DNA from: Corydoras sp. C115
Taxonomy: Eukaryota > Chordata > Actinopteri > Siluriformes > Callichthyidae
NCBI GenBank assembly: GCA_019802505.1
Contig: JAFMOC010000051.1
Location: 506,001-570,000 of the forward strand
DNA length: 64,000 nucleotides
Direction: 5' to 3'
Positions 16,869 to 29,271 of the stretch are shown here, piece after piece; within the stretch, counting starts at the first letter, position 1, and each line of letters starts with the position of its first letter. The notes beneath the pieces are model-generated. The model searched no databases. It saw nothing but the letters and a program-made list of their open reading frames with translations, and was not told where the DNA came from. The translations under genes and the position numbers were made by a program.

Positions 16869-17039
16869 GCGTCACGACGCTGCTACAGCGGAGAGCAACA
16901 TTTTGGATCCACTGTGTTGACCGACTTTTTCAGGTTTTAAATGAACCTACTTTCGTGTAAGATTATCTTTAAATATGATCGGTGGTTGATCATACGCAGT
17001 CAAAGAAGATCCAGAGCCGCCATCGTTTCCTTTTCGCGT

Positions 17040-17208
17040 CGGTTTAATGAATAAATCCTGCTTTTAAAGCCGCGGCTCAGACCGAGAGCGATGTCGGAAC
17101 TAATCCGAGCTGCGAGGCCGATCAGCGGCTCTGTGTTGCTCACTCAGCCGCCGCAGTCTGCTAATATTTCAGCTCCCAGAGAAGCTCAGTGAAAACGCAC
17201 GGACTCAG
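17040..17208 (+). other. lca5: lca5 non-coding exon 1
   Basis: CpG-rich stretch ending at a good donor (ACTCAG|GTAAAT, GT at 17209-17210). The next acceptor is at 18752, eight bases before the start codon. The 5' limit is not determined. Confidence 0.5.
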
Positions 17209-17858
17209 GTAAATATAAAGCACAGGGAGGAGATTCCACTGAGAGCTTTGAGAACATATTTGAATGTTTTATAAAGGAATAGTTTTAACAGAAAGCCCGA
17301 TGTAACGGAGAGACTCGCTTTGCTACCTGGCTAACTATTTAGCAACGTTAGCTTCATGTTCTTAATCTATTTAAGTTTTATAAATTCTCTGCTAACATCA
17401 TATAGCAATATTTATATCTGTTAATAACACGACTTCACATTTAACGCAGGGTTCGCCTTTGTTTTAACACCTGTTGTCAGCGAGAATAGGATTTATTTGT
17501 TGTTGTATATAAGGTTTTATTTTAGAACCTCTCAGTAAAACCCTGCAAACATTACATATGAATGTCCTTATTAAAAACATGTACCACAATGATCTTTACC
17601 TGTTGAATACTAACATACTTATAACTTTTTGTGTTTTAAGTACTGGGTTTTATATCCACTTACCACTTTATAACACATATTCAATTATATAATACAAATA
17701 AATTGCTAAACCTGCCTTTATTGACTGTTGTAGCCCATCCACCTCATGCATTTTCACCATGAGGCCGCAGAATTGGCTGATTGGATGGTACATGATTCAG
17801 TAAAGACAAAGTAACATATGGTCCCCTTGTAAATTCATTAAGTTAGTGGGTTGGTTGT

Positions 17859-17920
17859 TGGGCTAGCCATCTGAACATTGAGGCTATGAATCCCAGGTCC
17901 ACTGAAGTGACCGCTGTGGG
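17859..17920 (+). mobile_element. Fragment of a second tRNA-derived SINE
   Basis: 'tatgaatcccaggtccactg' corresponds to the B-box region of the family better seen at 19518-19727. Old and partial. Confidence 0.4.
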
Positions 17921-18171
17921 TCAACTAATATTTTATTAGATTAATATATTTTTAAATCACCAGAGAAATGTGCGCTTTGCAATCCCAAAACCAAACTTGT
18001 TGAACTCTAAGACTTAACCCCAACCTAAGAATCCACATTCAGGTGTGAAATTGTGGAATTGGATTAACATATACATATGTGGGTTTTTTTTATCACTAAG
18101 CTCCAATTAATCATACTAAATTATATATAGATTTTTTGTGTTAGCACTTCTTACATTTAAATTTTCATTTG

Positions 18172-18305
18172 GTCATTTATAAGACACTTTTATCCAAATA
18201 CCCTACTTGGGGTCAAATCACAGGGTTGGTGCAGCAGCCCTGGAGCAATGAGGGTTAAGGACCTTGCTCAGGGACCCACATTGGTAACTTTAGCTACCAC
18301 ACCTT
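18172..18305 (-). mobile_element. Second-family SINE, diverged copy
   Basis: Shares 'tggagcaatgagggttaagg' and the 'gacacttttatccaaa' tail with 19518-19727. In lca5 intron 1. Confidence 0.55.
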
Positions 18306-18759
18306 CTAATTGTGATGTCATGGCTCTTCAATTAATGTCTTAATTTGTGTATTTGACTGTCATTTTTCACTGATCAGTCTGAAGTGCACTAATTTATTAG
18401 TTTATTTACAGCATGGATTGTTTATGTAGGTGCTATCATGGTTTAGGTAATAATTCATGATCCCATGTCTTACTGTGAAAGAAGCTTGAATTGGGTTCAG
18501 TTAACATTAAAATATCTGTTCATGTTAATGGTTATGTTATTTAAAAAAACAATTTACAGCTGAAGAGCTGTTTCATCATGTTTAAAATATAGTGTTGGAT
18601 CACGTAATGCTATTAGCAGTTGGTGTATCTCAAAAGACTAATGCAAATGTTTGCCTTCATTTTTTTGTTGGCCTAATGATGTTTTCTTCTAGTCTTAATA
18701 TTCAGTTAGCTAAAGTTTAGTGTCTCTTTTTAAAAGCCTGTTTTTGCCACAGGTAGGAG

Positions 18760-21700
18760 ATGGATTCCCACAGTTCTTTGCACTTGGATGAAGACAGTCA
18801 GGTTAATGAATCAGAGAAGAGTGTACTGTCCCGCAGCAGTGAGTCGAAGTACTCAGGTTTATCTGTGGGGTCTAAAAAGCAGGGGCTATATTATGACAAT
18901 GTTGACGGCTCATCAGGGGATAGAGCACACGCCAGAACACCAGAGACCGAGAAAAACATGGACCGAGGACCGGGGAATCAGGACCGGACCTCTGACAGAG
19001 AACACAGCCGCTCCTCGTTCTACTCAGATGATTACGAGAATGATTCGGACAGGTCCTTCCCACCACGATCTGATTCTCCATCACCACCCAGGAAAGGGAG
19101 GCCGCATCAGGTGTTGAACAGCCCTGCCTACGCAACAGGTTTGTAAAAAAAAATTAATGGATTAGAAATTATATAGTGTTTTATTTTTAAAAAATGCTAA
19201 TGTCTCAGACTTACGGACTGAGTTACGGATCATTTCATTTTTTTTTCTTATTGCTATTGATTATTTAAACGTTATTTTATTTAATAAAGTTTATGTTAAT
19301 AATTTTGCAGTTCACGCAGTACCCCGATTGGCCGACAGATGGCAAAAGGGCCGGCTAAATATATTATTAACGCGGATAATAATCTTGTGATGACTTAAAG
19401 TAATTTATTTATTTATTTTATATTTTTATGAGTAATATGGAGCATGTAAAAGACTGATATAATGGATATATATATAATGTTTAAATTGCATTAATTTTAT
19501 TGTAATCAGTGTCCTACACAACATTTATATTTAGTCATTTAGCAGACACTTTTATCCAAAGCGACTTACAAGGTGAGCCCAGGGTTAATCACAACATCCC
19601 TGGAGCAATGAGGGTTAAGGGCCTTGCTCAAGGACCCACATGGGTAACTTCAGTGGACCTGGGATTTGAATCCCCAACCTTCATATTGGTAGCCCAACGC
19701 CCTGACCACTGAGCTACCTTGCTCCACACAAGAAATAAATGGATAGAATAAAGGCAATATATTAAATTTTATATAAATTAAGTAATATTTTTTAAATATC
19801 CACAGGATTGGTTCCTGTAGGTTATGCGTTTGGGGCCTTCCCCAAACTCATTTCCTCAAACCATGCAAAATTCAATGTGTTCAGTGTTGTTTTTATATCA
19901 AGCTGTCAAATGGACTGAACAAAGAAACATCAATTTAATTTAAGTTACTAATTAAGTGACGGGCGGCACGGTGGCTTAATGGTCAGCACGTTCGCCTCTC
20001 AGCGCTAGGGATTCCCGGTTCGAATCCCCATCTGGGTGGAGTTTCCATGTTCTCCCCGTGTCCGCATGGGTTTCCTCCGGGTTCTCCGGTTTCCTCCCAC
20101 AGTCCAAAATCATGGATCAAGTCAATTGAATTCTCCAAATTGCCCCATATAGAGTGTGTCTCTGTGAGTGAGTGTGTGCCCAGCGATGGATTGGCGCCCT
20201 GTCCTGGGTGTATCTGCCCAGCGCCCGAGTCGTTCTCCCCTGGATGGGCATGGGGAACCCCACCGCGACCCTAATAGAGGATAAAGCGGGAGATAATGAA
20301 CGAATGAATAAATAATTAAGTGACGTGTTTCATGATTCTTTTCTCTGCAGTATACATTCATGTACATTCATCAAATACCTGTTGTAGAAAAAAAAAATAA
20401 AATAAAATAAAAATAAAATTTTAATAAAGGGGGGGAGGGGCCGCAGCATCTAATATCAATTAGGTTTGATGAATTTACAGTATAGTTGGTTTTCTCCATA
20501 ACTTCTGACTTGTAATGTTCTCATTTGTAAGTCGCTTTGGATAAAAGTGTCTGCTAAATGACTAAACGTATGTTTTGTTGAATATAATATTCGATGGCGG
20601 CACGCTGGCTTAGTGGTTAGCACGTTCACCTCTCAGCGCTAGGGATTCCCGGTTCGAATCCCCATCTGGGTGGAGTTTCCATGTTCTCCCCGTGTCTGCG
20701 TGGGTTTCCTCCGGGTTCTCCGGTTCCCTCCCACAGTCCAAAAACATGGATCAAGTCAATTGAATTCTCCAAATTGCCCCATATAGAGTGTGTCTGTGTG
20801 AGTGAGTGTGTGCCCAGCGATGGATTGGCGCCCTGTCCTGGGTCTATCTGCCCAGCGCCCGAGACGTTCTCCCCTGGATGGGCATGGGGAACCCCACCGC
20901 GACCCTAATAGAGGATAAAGCGGGAGATAATGAATGAATGAATGAATGAATGAATAATATTCGATCGTTTCTGTGCAGGAGCACGGCAGGTCCTCCGGCG
21001 TCCAGCCGCAGGGCGTCCCAATGGTGTGCGTTCTCAGAGCCTCGGTAAAAACGCGCCTCCTAAAGAGCTGAACCTCGTCAGCAAACACCTGGGTTCTGAG
21101 CGAGTGCTGAAGATGAGCGAGCTGAAAAACTCGTTGGTCGAAATGCAGCTGCGCATCGATGAGCTGCAGAGGGAGAACCGCCTGCTGCGGAAGCTTCAGT
21201 ACCGGCACGAGAAGGCGCTGCACCGCTACGACGACACGGAGAGTGAGATCTCCCAGCTCGTCTCCCGCCACAGCAACGAGACCCGCATTCTGCGAGAGAG
21301 ACTGCGGCGCAGTCAGGAGAAGGAGCGCGCAGCCGAGCGCCGCTGCAAAGAGACCGACACGCACCTGCAGCGCTGCCGAGACCAGCTGCACAAACTGCGG
21401 CAACTCGCGGATGAAAAGCAGCTGGGAGAACGAGAGGAGCTGAGCCGCAAACTGCTGCAATCTCAGCTCAAAGTGCAGGAGAACGAGCAGAGAGTGAAGG
21501 TCTGCACACACTGAACGCTCTACATTACTTTGTGGGACATTTAGATTTAGACTCATTCATTCATTCATTCATTATCACCCGCTTTATCCTCTATTAGGGT
21601 CCCGGTGGGGTTCCCCATGCCCATCCAGGGGAGAACATCTCGGGCGCTGGGCAGATAGACCCAGGACAGGGCGCCAATCCATCGCTGGGCACACACTCAC

Positions 21701-24700
21701 TCACACAGACACTCTCTATTTGGGGCAATTTTGAGAATTCAATTCACCTTGATCCATGTTTTTGGACTGTGGGAGGAAAACGGAGAACCCGGAGGAAACC
21801 CACGCAGACACGGGGAGAACATGGAAACTCCACCCAGATGGGGATTCGAACCGGGAATCCCTAGCGCTGAGAGGCGAACGTGCTAACCACTAAGCCACCG
21901 TGCCGCCGATTTAGACTCATTCATTCTTTTATAACCATAACTAGTACTAACAACCATTAGTTTAACTGTAATCTCCCCTTAATCTTATAACAGGTTTTTA
22001 ACCTACTCATTCATTCATTATCTTGCGCTTTATCCTCTATTAGGTTCGCGGTGGGGTTCCCCATGCCCATCCAGGCTAGAACGTCTCGGGCGCTGGTCAG
22101 ATACACCCAGGACAGGGCGCCAATCTATCGCTGGGCACACACTCACTCACACAAACACACTCTATATGGGGCAATTTGGAGAACTCAATTGACTCGATCC
22201 ATGTTTTTGGACTGTGGGAGGAAACCGGAGAACCCGGAGGAAACCCACGCGGACACGGGGAGAACATGGAAACTCCACCCAGATGGGGATTCGAACCGGG
22301 AATCCCTAGCGCTGAGAGGCGAACGTGCTGACCACTAAGCCACCGTGCCGCCCTTAACCTACATTTTTTTTTTTTTTTTTTTAAAAAGGGATCAGGATCA
22401 GATAACGATCAGGTTTGATAATAAGTGATTTTCTTCATAACTACTGACTTGTGTTCTCATTTGTAAGTCCATCCATCCATTATCTTCCGCTTTATCTTAT
22501 ATTAGGGTCGTGGGTGGGGGGGGGTTTCCCATGCCCATCCAGGGGAGAACGACTCAGGCGCTGGGCAGACTCACCCAGGACAGGGCGCCAAACTATCACT
22601 GGGCACACACTCACTCACACAGACACACTCTATATGGGGCAATTTGGAGAATTCAATTGACTTCCATGTTTTTGGTCTGTGGGAGGAAACCGGAGAACCC
22701 GGAGGAAACCCACATGAACACAGGGAGAACATGGAAACTCCACTCAGATTGGGATTCGAACCGGGAATCCCTAGCGCCGAGAGGCGAACGTGCTAAACCA
22801 CTAAGCCACCGTGCCGCCCCTTATTTGTAAGTCGCTTTGGATAAAAGTGTCTGCTAAATGACTAAATGTAAATATATATATGATTAAAAGTCATACACAA
22901 TGTATTAACACCCCTATTATAAATGCTACTACTAAAAAAAGATAATAATAGCTTTTCTGACAGGAACTAGAAAAGAACATGGAGCTCAGTACTGGAAGTT
23001 TACAAAGACAGCTGGCCAACGAGCGAAGGAAAGCCCACGACACCCTGCAAGAACTTCAAGCGATGCGAGCAGAAATAGACAGACTTAGTGCAAAATTAAA
23101 GGTACCCGAAACACTTACACGGTAAATTAGCAGCTCTCACTGGGAGGTGATGAGGATGGACAAGTTTAGGAATAGATTTATCAGGGGGAAAAAAGAAAAG
23201 GTTGGATGTTTTAGTGATGTGAAATGCAGGTGGTTTGAAAATGTGCAGGGGTTAATGCTAAGGATGTAGCAGCCAGGCAGGGGGAGGTGAGAAAGGAAGG
23301 TGGTGGTTTATGAATATTTTAAGTGAAGACATGCAGGTGGTTTGGGTGGTCTAGGAGGATAGTTATGATGAGATCGTATTTATGACAGGTATGATGATCC
23401 GTTGTGGCAACCCATGCGAAACTAGATAATTTAGTAACAGCACTATGAAAGGTTTGACCATGCATGACCTCAGTGCCATTTTTATGATGCATTTTAATTT
23501 TGTCTTTTTAGGAGAAGGAGAGGGAGTTGGATGTCAAAAACATTTATGCCAACAGAATTTTAAGAAGGACTCCAAAGAAGGACCTAAAAGAATCCGCAAA
23601 ACAAAAAGGTAAAAAGTCTCAACGTCAGCATGGTAGCCCGGCGGTTGATCTTGTGAAACAATTTGATTATTTTATATCAACGAGCTCAAACAGGTGTTTT
23701 GCTCAGATCAGCATCGAGGACTAAACATCTGAGTTGGATTAGTGCTGATTTAATAATCTTTTGTTTTAGGATCCAGTATGAACACTTGTAAAGACGTGCA
23801 AACTGCAGACCGAATGCTCTCAGAGGGCTTCCCACCACCACCCCCTGCTCTCACTGACAGATGCGAAAGTTCCTCTCATGACCAGAATGATGATGATGAT
23901 CTCACACTTAAGGCAAGTGCTCAGCACTTTAATAGACACAAGCTTTATCATACATCATACTTAAAGATTTCATAGTTAATTTAAGTTTTTAGACAGATAT
24001 TATATCTGAAAAACACCAACAGAGCCTTTTATTTTTTACAATCTGTATAGACTTGATACAGTCTAGGTTAAGAGATTACGGTGACTCCCATCCATTAACC
24101 TTAAACTTTAATGGCTGTGGTCCATGTGCTGTACACGTCTGGGATGTGGAAACTTAATGGTTAAGCTGTTGTGTTATTGAGCTGGAGGGTGAGGTTTTAA
24201 TTCAGTTCAACTAAGTAATTAGTGTTGGTCCTTGAGCAACTATCAAGATAGTAATTCTACATTTCCTGACCGCTTTATTAAGTAATACTCTGTAGAATAA
24301 CACGGTTAACTGATTACATCATCAGTTTAGCGATGCTGTAATATGTGTAATTGTCATTTTAACTTTGTACCCCAGACCTATATTTATATTTCTAGGTGTT
24401 ATGTGTGTAATGGCCGGTAAGCAGGTATTTAAAATGTCCATTCAAAGTGTCATTGTCAATTTACAGGTGCGGCGACCTGCACTGAGTAACTGGATCAAAA
24501 AGGTTGAGTCTAATGTGCAAGCCCTGCCGTCTGCTAGCATGCAACTCTGTGTAACCTCTCTGCATGAATTTCATTTCTGTTACATCAATATGTTTTTTTT
24601 TTTTTAGAAAAGAAATCTGCTCAATGCTGTGAGCTTTTGACGCATTTATACCTTCAATTTGTTGATGATATGATATAAAACTGGTCTGTTCAGTGATGTA

Positions 24701-26830
24701 ACCAATAACCTAGGTTAATCACTAATCCTACTACATGGAACAGTGTCCTGATTTAAAGATTTCCAGATTATGGGTAATCCCAAGAGGGAGATGGTCCTAC
24801 TGCTTAAGCAGATTTACATCATGAACACCTTTAGCACAGTTTTAGATAAATGTAACATCTCTTAAAAGCATAATCTGAACCAGAATGAGGTGGAAATGTG
24901 CTTTATTAAATGATTATGGTGGTAATTCGGACACACGGCTTTAATACATATATAAATAAATAAAAGAAATAATATTTATTCATTTTCATTAGCAATTTTC
25001 GTTTGTGAGCGTAGTAGCTCAGTGGTTGGGTTTTTGGCTATTATTCTTAAGGTTTGAGGTTGTGCCCACACAAGGCCCTTTACCCTGGTTGCTTCAGGAG
25101 TACTGCATTATGGGTGACCTTGTTCATTGACACCAACCATTTAAGTGGGTACATTTGTAAGTTGCACCGAATTAATCATTTGTTAAAAGATCATATATAA
25201 AGTCTGTTTTATCCCTTTATGTCTTTTGTCATTCCCAAATTTTGTATTTGACCTCTTTCTGCAAATGATCATACAGGAGCTGCAAAACAATGAACAAAAA
25301 CTGAAGGCAGCAGAAAAAATGGGCTCCCAGAACGTAAAAGGAGAAAAAGAAACGGCACGAAAGAGGGAAACGGAGCAAGACTCGGAGCGTGAACGGACGC
25401 AAGAGCGCAAGAGCGATAAGGAAAGTGAGAAAAAATTAGAAAAAGACAATGGGATAAAAAGTCCACAACAATTAAATGAAGAGAAGGAAGCAGGACAGAG
25501 GAGCGGTGAGTTTTAAAATGGTTGGACCGAATTGTGAACTCACCTATTTATCTCCCAATAAAATAGAGTTCTGTTTTGCTTTTTTATTTCTGCCAATAAA
25601 GCAGTGAGGTAATCAGCATGAGAAAGGAATATGCAACTTAGGATTACAATTGTCAACAGTGAGAGAAAAAATACACATCCCTTAAATAGAGGTTTCCTCT
25701 GAGCACAGCAGCTCTAACAACTCTTGGTCACCTATAACTGGTGTTGAACCATTGGTTGTGTATTGGTTGTGGAACATCTTAAGTCACTTCTTGGTGGCTG
25801 TAAAGAGTATATAAACCTCCATAGGATCCTAAAATTTAAGTATGTGAAAAGTGGTAATCGAAGCAATAGTGTAGATTTGTATAGGGAACACACACACGCA
25901 CACACACACACTTTCGCCCTTGTTTATAAGAAGATATTTATTCTACATTTTAAAACTGCTTTGTGACATTTTTGGAAATAAATGACCCTGATTTACAGTG
26001 CCTGCAAAGTGGTTGCTTACACTGGAATTTAAAATGCTATGGGGTGAATTGTGATATCTTCTATCTTTGTGCACATGTATTTATATTTTTATCTATATTT
26101 TACTCTTACAACAGGATTGAACTCAAAAGATTTCAAAATGACTATTACAGAAAAAAAGATGGAGGAAGAGCAGCAGGTAAAAGAGCAAGAGGTTCAGGCG
26201 AAACAGAAATTTTTAGAAGAGGAATGGCGACGCAAGGAGCAGCTGTTAGCCAAGATGCATGAGATTGACATGCAGAATCAAGGAAAGGAAAATCCAGCCA
26301 ATCACTCTTCATCCAGCTACCCTGAGATCCAGAATCAAAATTCCTCCATAATTAATTTCACAGAGTCTGAGCACCTGAGCACGCCTAAAGTTGGGAAGAA
26401 GGAGAGCGGTTCCAAATCACAGAACAATATGGATCATGACGTCACCTTTGGCAGCTACGCACCATCGTTTGGTAAACCCACATCACGAACAGTCACCGGT
26501 CCCCTAGGTCAGCTCGTAAGCCAGCCAATGGGGGACAGGGATGGGGAGCTGAATCTCAGCATGTTGGCGAAGGAAAGAAAATCCAACCTCATGCAGCAGC
26601 TGTTTGGGTCTACAACCCCGTCTTCACCCCCTGACCCAGTTGGAAAAATGGAGCTCTTGAGTTCCTCCAGCACAAAACCCTCATCAGGAGGGCTGAACGT
26701 ACGCAAAAGGGATATCGAGACACCACACCAAACGAATGACTCCAGCAAGACCATGCTGCATTCACACAGCAGCCTGGCAGTTAAGGCCATTACATCATTT
26801 GATGATGAAATTGAAGAAGTTACTCTTTGA
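18760..26830 (+). CDS. lca5: Lebercilin (LCA5)
   Basis: Lebercilin is a coiled-coil protein of the axoneme and ciliary base, linked to intraflagellar transport; human loss causes Leber congenital amaurosis 5. Exons: 18760-19138, 20979-21499, 22964-23101, 23512-23608, 23770-23912, 24467-24502 (tentative 36-nt exon), 25277-25505 and 26115-26830. Joined phases are continuous, giving 752 residues (740 without the small exon) against 697 in human. Residues 1-126 are polar and serine-rich. Residues about 145-350 form the conserved lebercilin coiled coil (LQYRHEKALHRYDDTESEIS; later ELDVKNIYANRI). The middle is highly charged. The C-terminus keeps the family signatures RKSNLMQQLFG (about residue 669) and DDEIEEVTL. 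The start gives MDSHSSL directly after an acceptor. Introns 2 and 3 carry five SINEs around exon 20979-21499. The donor at 23913 is GC, not GT. Confidence 0.95.
19518..19727 (-). mobile_element. Second tRNA-derived SINE family
   Basis: Read on the minus strand it begins with a tRNA-like head (A box TAGCTCAGTGG, B box GATTCAAATCC). It then has a body with 'cttgagcaaggcccttaacc' and ends with the common teleost tail 'tcgctttggataaaagtgtc' and 'tgctaaatgactaaa'. Related pieces are at 18172, 20500, 22425, 25010, 26960 and 61770. In lca5 intron 2. Confidence 0.65.
19961..20313 (+). mobile_element. V-SINE, full length, lca5 intron 2
   Basis: Target duplication AATTAAGTGAC at 19950-19960 and 20314-20324. 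Sense orientation relative to lca5. Confidence 0.92.
20500..20575 (+). repeat. Tail of the second SINE family
   Basis: 'gtcgctttggataaaagtgt' and 'ctgctaaatgactaaa', sense orientation, 20 bp before the next V-SINE. Confidence 0.55.
20596..20953 (+). mobile_element. V-SINE abutting the lca5 exon 3 acceptor
   Basis: Full copy with target duplication ATAATATTCGAT at 20584-20595 and 20954-20965. The right duplication ends 13 bp before the acceptor AG (20977-20978) of the exon at 20979. The original polypyrimidine and branch region has therefore been displaced upstream of the insertion, or replaced by SINE sequence. Confidence 0.93.
21559..21907 (-). mobile_element. V-SINE 59 bp downstream of lca5 exon 3
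   Basis: Full copy with a 15-bp target duplication, GATTTAGACTCATTC, at 21544-21558 and 21908-21922. Opposite in orientation to 20596-20953, so the two can pair in the pre-mRNA. Confidence 0.93.
22007..22353 (-). mobile_element. V-SINE, full length, lca5 intron 3
   Basis: Target duplication TTAACCTAC at 21998-22006 and 22354-22362, followed by a poly(T) run. Confidence 0.9.
22470..22822 (-). mobile_element. V-SINE nested in a second-family SINE tail
   Basis: Target duplication ATTTGTAAGTC at 22459-22469 and 22823-22833. The interrupted target is the 'tttgtaagtcgctttggata' tail of the other SINE family, giving a relative age. Confidence 0.9.
25010..25165 (+). mobile_element. Second-family SINE, diverged copy
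   Basis: tRNA-like head 'gtagctcagtggttgg' followed by a degraded body and 'acatttgtaagttgcac'. In the lca5 intron before exon 25277. Confidence 0.45.
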
Positions 26831-26959
26831 AAAAAACCACAGTACACAAGATAAGTTTAATAATTTATGACATATTTCTCAAAAAGTAGATTTTAGTATT
26901 TGTATGGTCATCAATGAAAAGTGCACATAATGCTCTTTGTTGGTTCAGTTGTCCGATTA

Positions 26960-27020
26960 CATCTTACATTTACATTCAGTCATTTAGCAGACGCTTTTAT
27001 CCAAAGCGACTTACAAATGA
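26960..27020 (-). repeat. Second-family SINE tail
   Basis: 'catttagcagacgcttttat' and 'ccaaagcgacttacaa' in the lca5 3' UTR or just past it. Confidence 0.55.
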
Positions 27021-27889
27021 GAGAACAACATGACTCAGTAGTTAAAAAACCCACCTACACTGTAGTCATATCAACCCTATCTTTATCTAATCTGGCTTTT
27101 TTTTTCTTCGTAGCAAGTGTTTGTGGAAGAGGTGTATTTTGAGATGTTTCTTAAAGATGATAAATGGCTCAGCATTATGGACAGTGCTGGAAAGATCGTT
27201 GCACTATTCAGCAGTGGTGAACGATACAGAGTGAGAATTAGGCCCACAGTGAGTTTGAAGCACCAGGAGGCATTCATCATTAGAGTGAAGTGAACTTCTC
27301 TAAAATTATTTTTTGTCTTAGAGAAATTAATAGAGAAACAGTGGAATTATCAACCAGCTCCCTGTTTTTCTGTGGTTTCCAATTTTTGGGGTCTAATGTG
27401 ATTAAAATCTCTATTATTAAAGTAGTTTACAAATACCAAAATCTTGTAATATGAATAGTCCTGTGGGGCAACCGTTCATGTCAGTGTAAAGCTCAGAATT
27501 AAAACAGAATGAGTGGCTGAAAACAATCAAACCTGTGCATCAGACAATGACCTTTTAATGAAAGGTGCTAAATTACTGACCCACAGCTTAAATCCTGTCA
27601 TATTTACTTTTATGAGCACTTAGCAGGCAGGTTATAATCTGCATGATCAATGAGTGCATGATCAATAACTGGTAAAGAAAGCAGTGCTGGAACCATTACT
27701 GTCTTATTATCATTAACCGCCTCCAAAGCACCACACACTTGCTTCAGCCCTTGAGCAAAGTTTACAGACATGAATTGTTCACATTAAAATATCAAAAGCA
27801 CAAATGAGACGGTCGTAAAATTTAAAGCTAAATCTAGAGGTGATGTGTGAATAGAGCCATGCCACTCATCACTCTTTTTTGTTTTTCGT

Positions 27890-28200
27890 TATTTTGGGTT
27901 TATTTTAGTCAATTAATTCATTATTTTTATCTTTTGACTTGTGTGGGTTAATTATCGTCATCTTTCCATTGGTTGCTCTGTTTGGTTTCATGAGTCATGT
28001 GATGTACTTTTGTTATTTATGTTCCTCTCGTTCGCTCATTCTTTGCACGAGCATCATTTTTGTTACGATTGTTCGGTTACCCGTGCCTGTGAGATTACCT
28101 CCTGTCTCTCTTCAGAATAAACCGTATAGGTTGAACCTGTTTCACGGCTTCCTCCAACACATTGCAAACTTAACCCGGGACCAGCAAGCGACTGTGACAT
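27890..28200. repeat. Possible LTR-like or other dispersed repeat
   Basis: The T-rich start, an 'aataaacc' signal and the ending '...agcgactgtgaca' resemble the ends of fish solo-LTR-type repeats. No second copy or target duplication was found, so this is only a suggestion. Confidence 0.25.
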
Positions 28201-28375
28201 GATAGATATATACAGAAACATTTTCACTACAGGTTTCACAGTAATAAAAAAATCATTGTTTGCATTGGTATTTACACACCAAAAAACTGGAATCAACAGG
28301 GATTTAATGATGTTTTAGTTTTGTACTTAACTATCTTTCATGCACTATGAATTTGTACTTTGTGAAGGAAATGGA

Positions 28376-28381
28376 AATAAA
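28376..28381 (+). other. lca5: Candidate polyadenylation signal, lca5
   Basis: AATAAA about 1.5 kb after the stop, followed within 30-50 nt by a GT-rich stretch ('tgtcttttgttgtctgttg'). An earlier AATAAA near 28116 lies in the possible repeat. No AATAAA was seen close behind the stop. Confidence 0.45.
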
Positions 28382-28969
28382 GAAATTTAATTATATCTCC
28401 TCGTGTCTTTTGTTGTCTGTTGAAGGCAATGCTTTGCTGTAAAATCCACACAATGCTCCAGGAATTGATCCTGCAAATCTTTAATCAGAAAGCACTTCAA
28501 ACTAAGGCCTATTTATCTCTAGAGTATTTTCTGACTGGTTTTTAATTTAACTCTAGGCCCAGGAAACCTCTAGTCCTTCCCACCTGCATCACAGTATGCC
28601 TCTAGAGGAACAGGCATGTGTGTTAGGTTGAATGTCCTCCATTGTGAGATCAGTATGGAAACGTTCCATTGTGAAGTCACAGTAAAATGCTGCCCATTGT
28701 GAGGTCATTGTAGAGGAGCTTTTTGGTGGTCTGGAGCACTATTCTTTTAAATCATGTCACATGTGTTCGGGTGAAGTGTTCTATTATGTAACAATATTGT
28801 ATTTTGTTTTTAAAAAATGGTGGTTTCCTCATATCTGGCATTTAAGTTTTAAATAAACTAAATGTTCGATGTAGCGTAAAAATGTGAAAGGATTTTCTTC
28901 ATTTAAAGATGATTTAAAGATATTGTTTTGGAAAATAAACAAAAACTTTATTAAGTACACTTTTGATTC

Positions 28970-29165
28970 TACACATGGTGCACTTTGTAGTTCTACAATA
29001 TGAAATTGTAGTTTGTTTTCTTAAGTACTTTATCCTCATGGTCATGGTGTTCTCTAACAGTGAGGGACCCCACAGAGCAGGTATTGTTTCTTTTCAGCAT
29101 AACAGTGACACCGACATGGTGATGGTGTTTTTGTTAGTGTGTGTGCTGGCAAGAGTGGAACACAT
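28970..29165 (+). repeat. Element M copy, diverged
   Basis: 'gcactttgtagttctacaat' and 'cacagagcaggtattgttt' align with other copies of the foldback repeat. Confidence 0.5.
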
Positions 29166-29167
29166 GC

Positions 29168-29240
29168 AGCAGGGTTTTCTCCGGGTTCTCTAGTTTCCGC
29201 CTACAGTCCAAAAACATGGATTTAAGGTTCTCTTAATTGC

Positions 29241-29271
<31 letters not shown>

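Noticed and set aside
26051..26114. Start of the last lca5 frame at 26051 (MISSIFVHMYLYF...)
   Set aside because: This part is intron. The acceptor ACAG at 26111-26114 joins in phase to the previous exon and restores the conserved lebercilin sequence.
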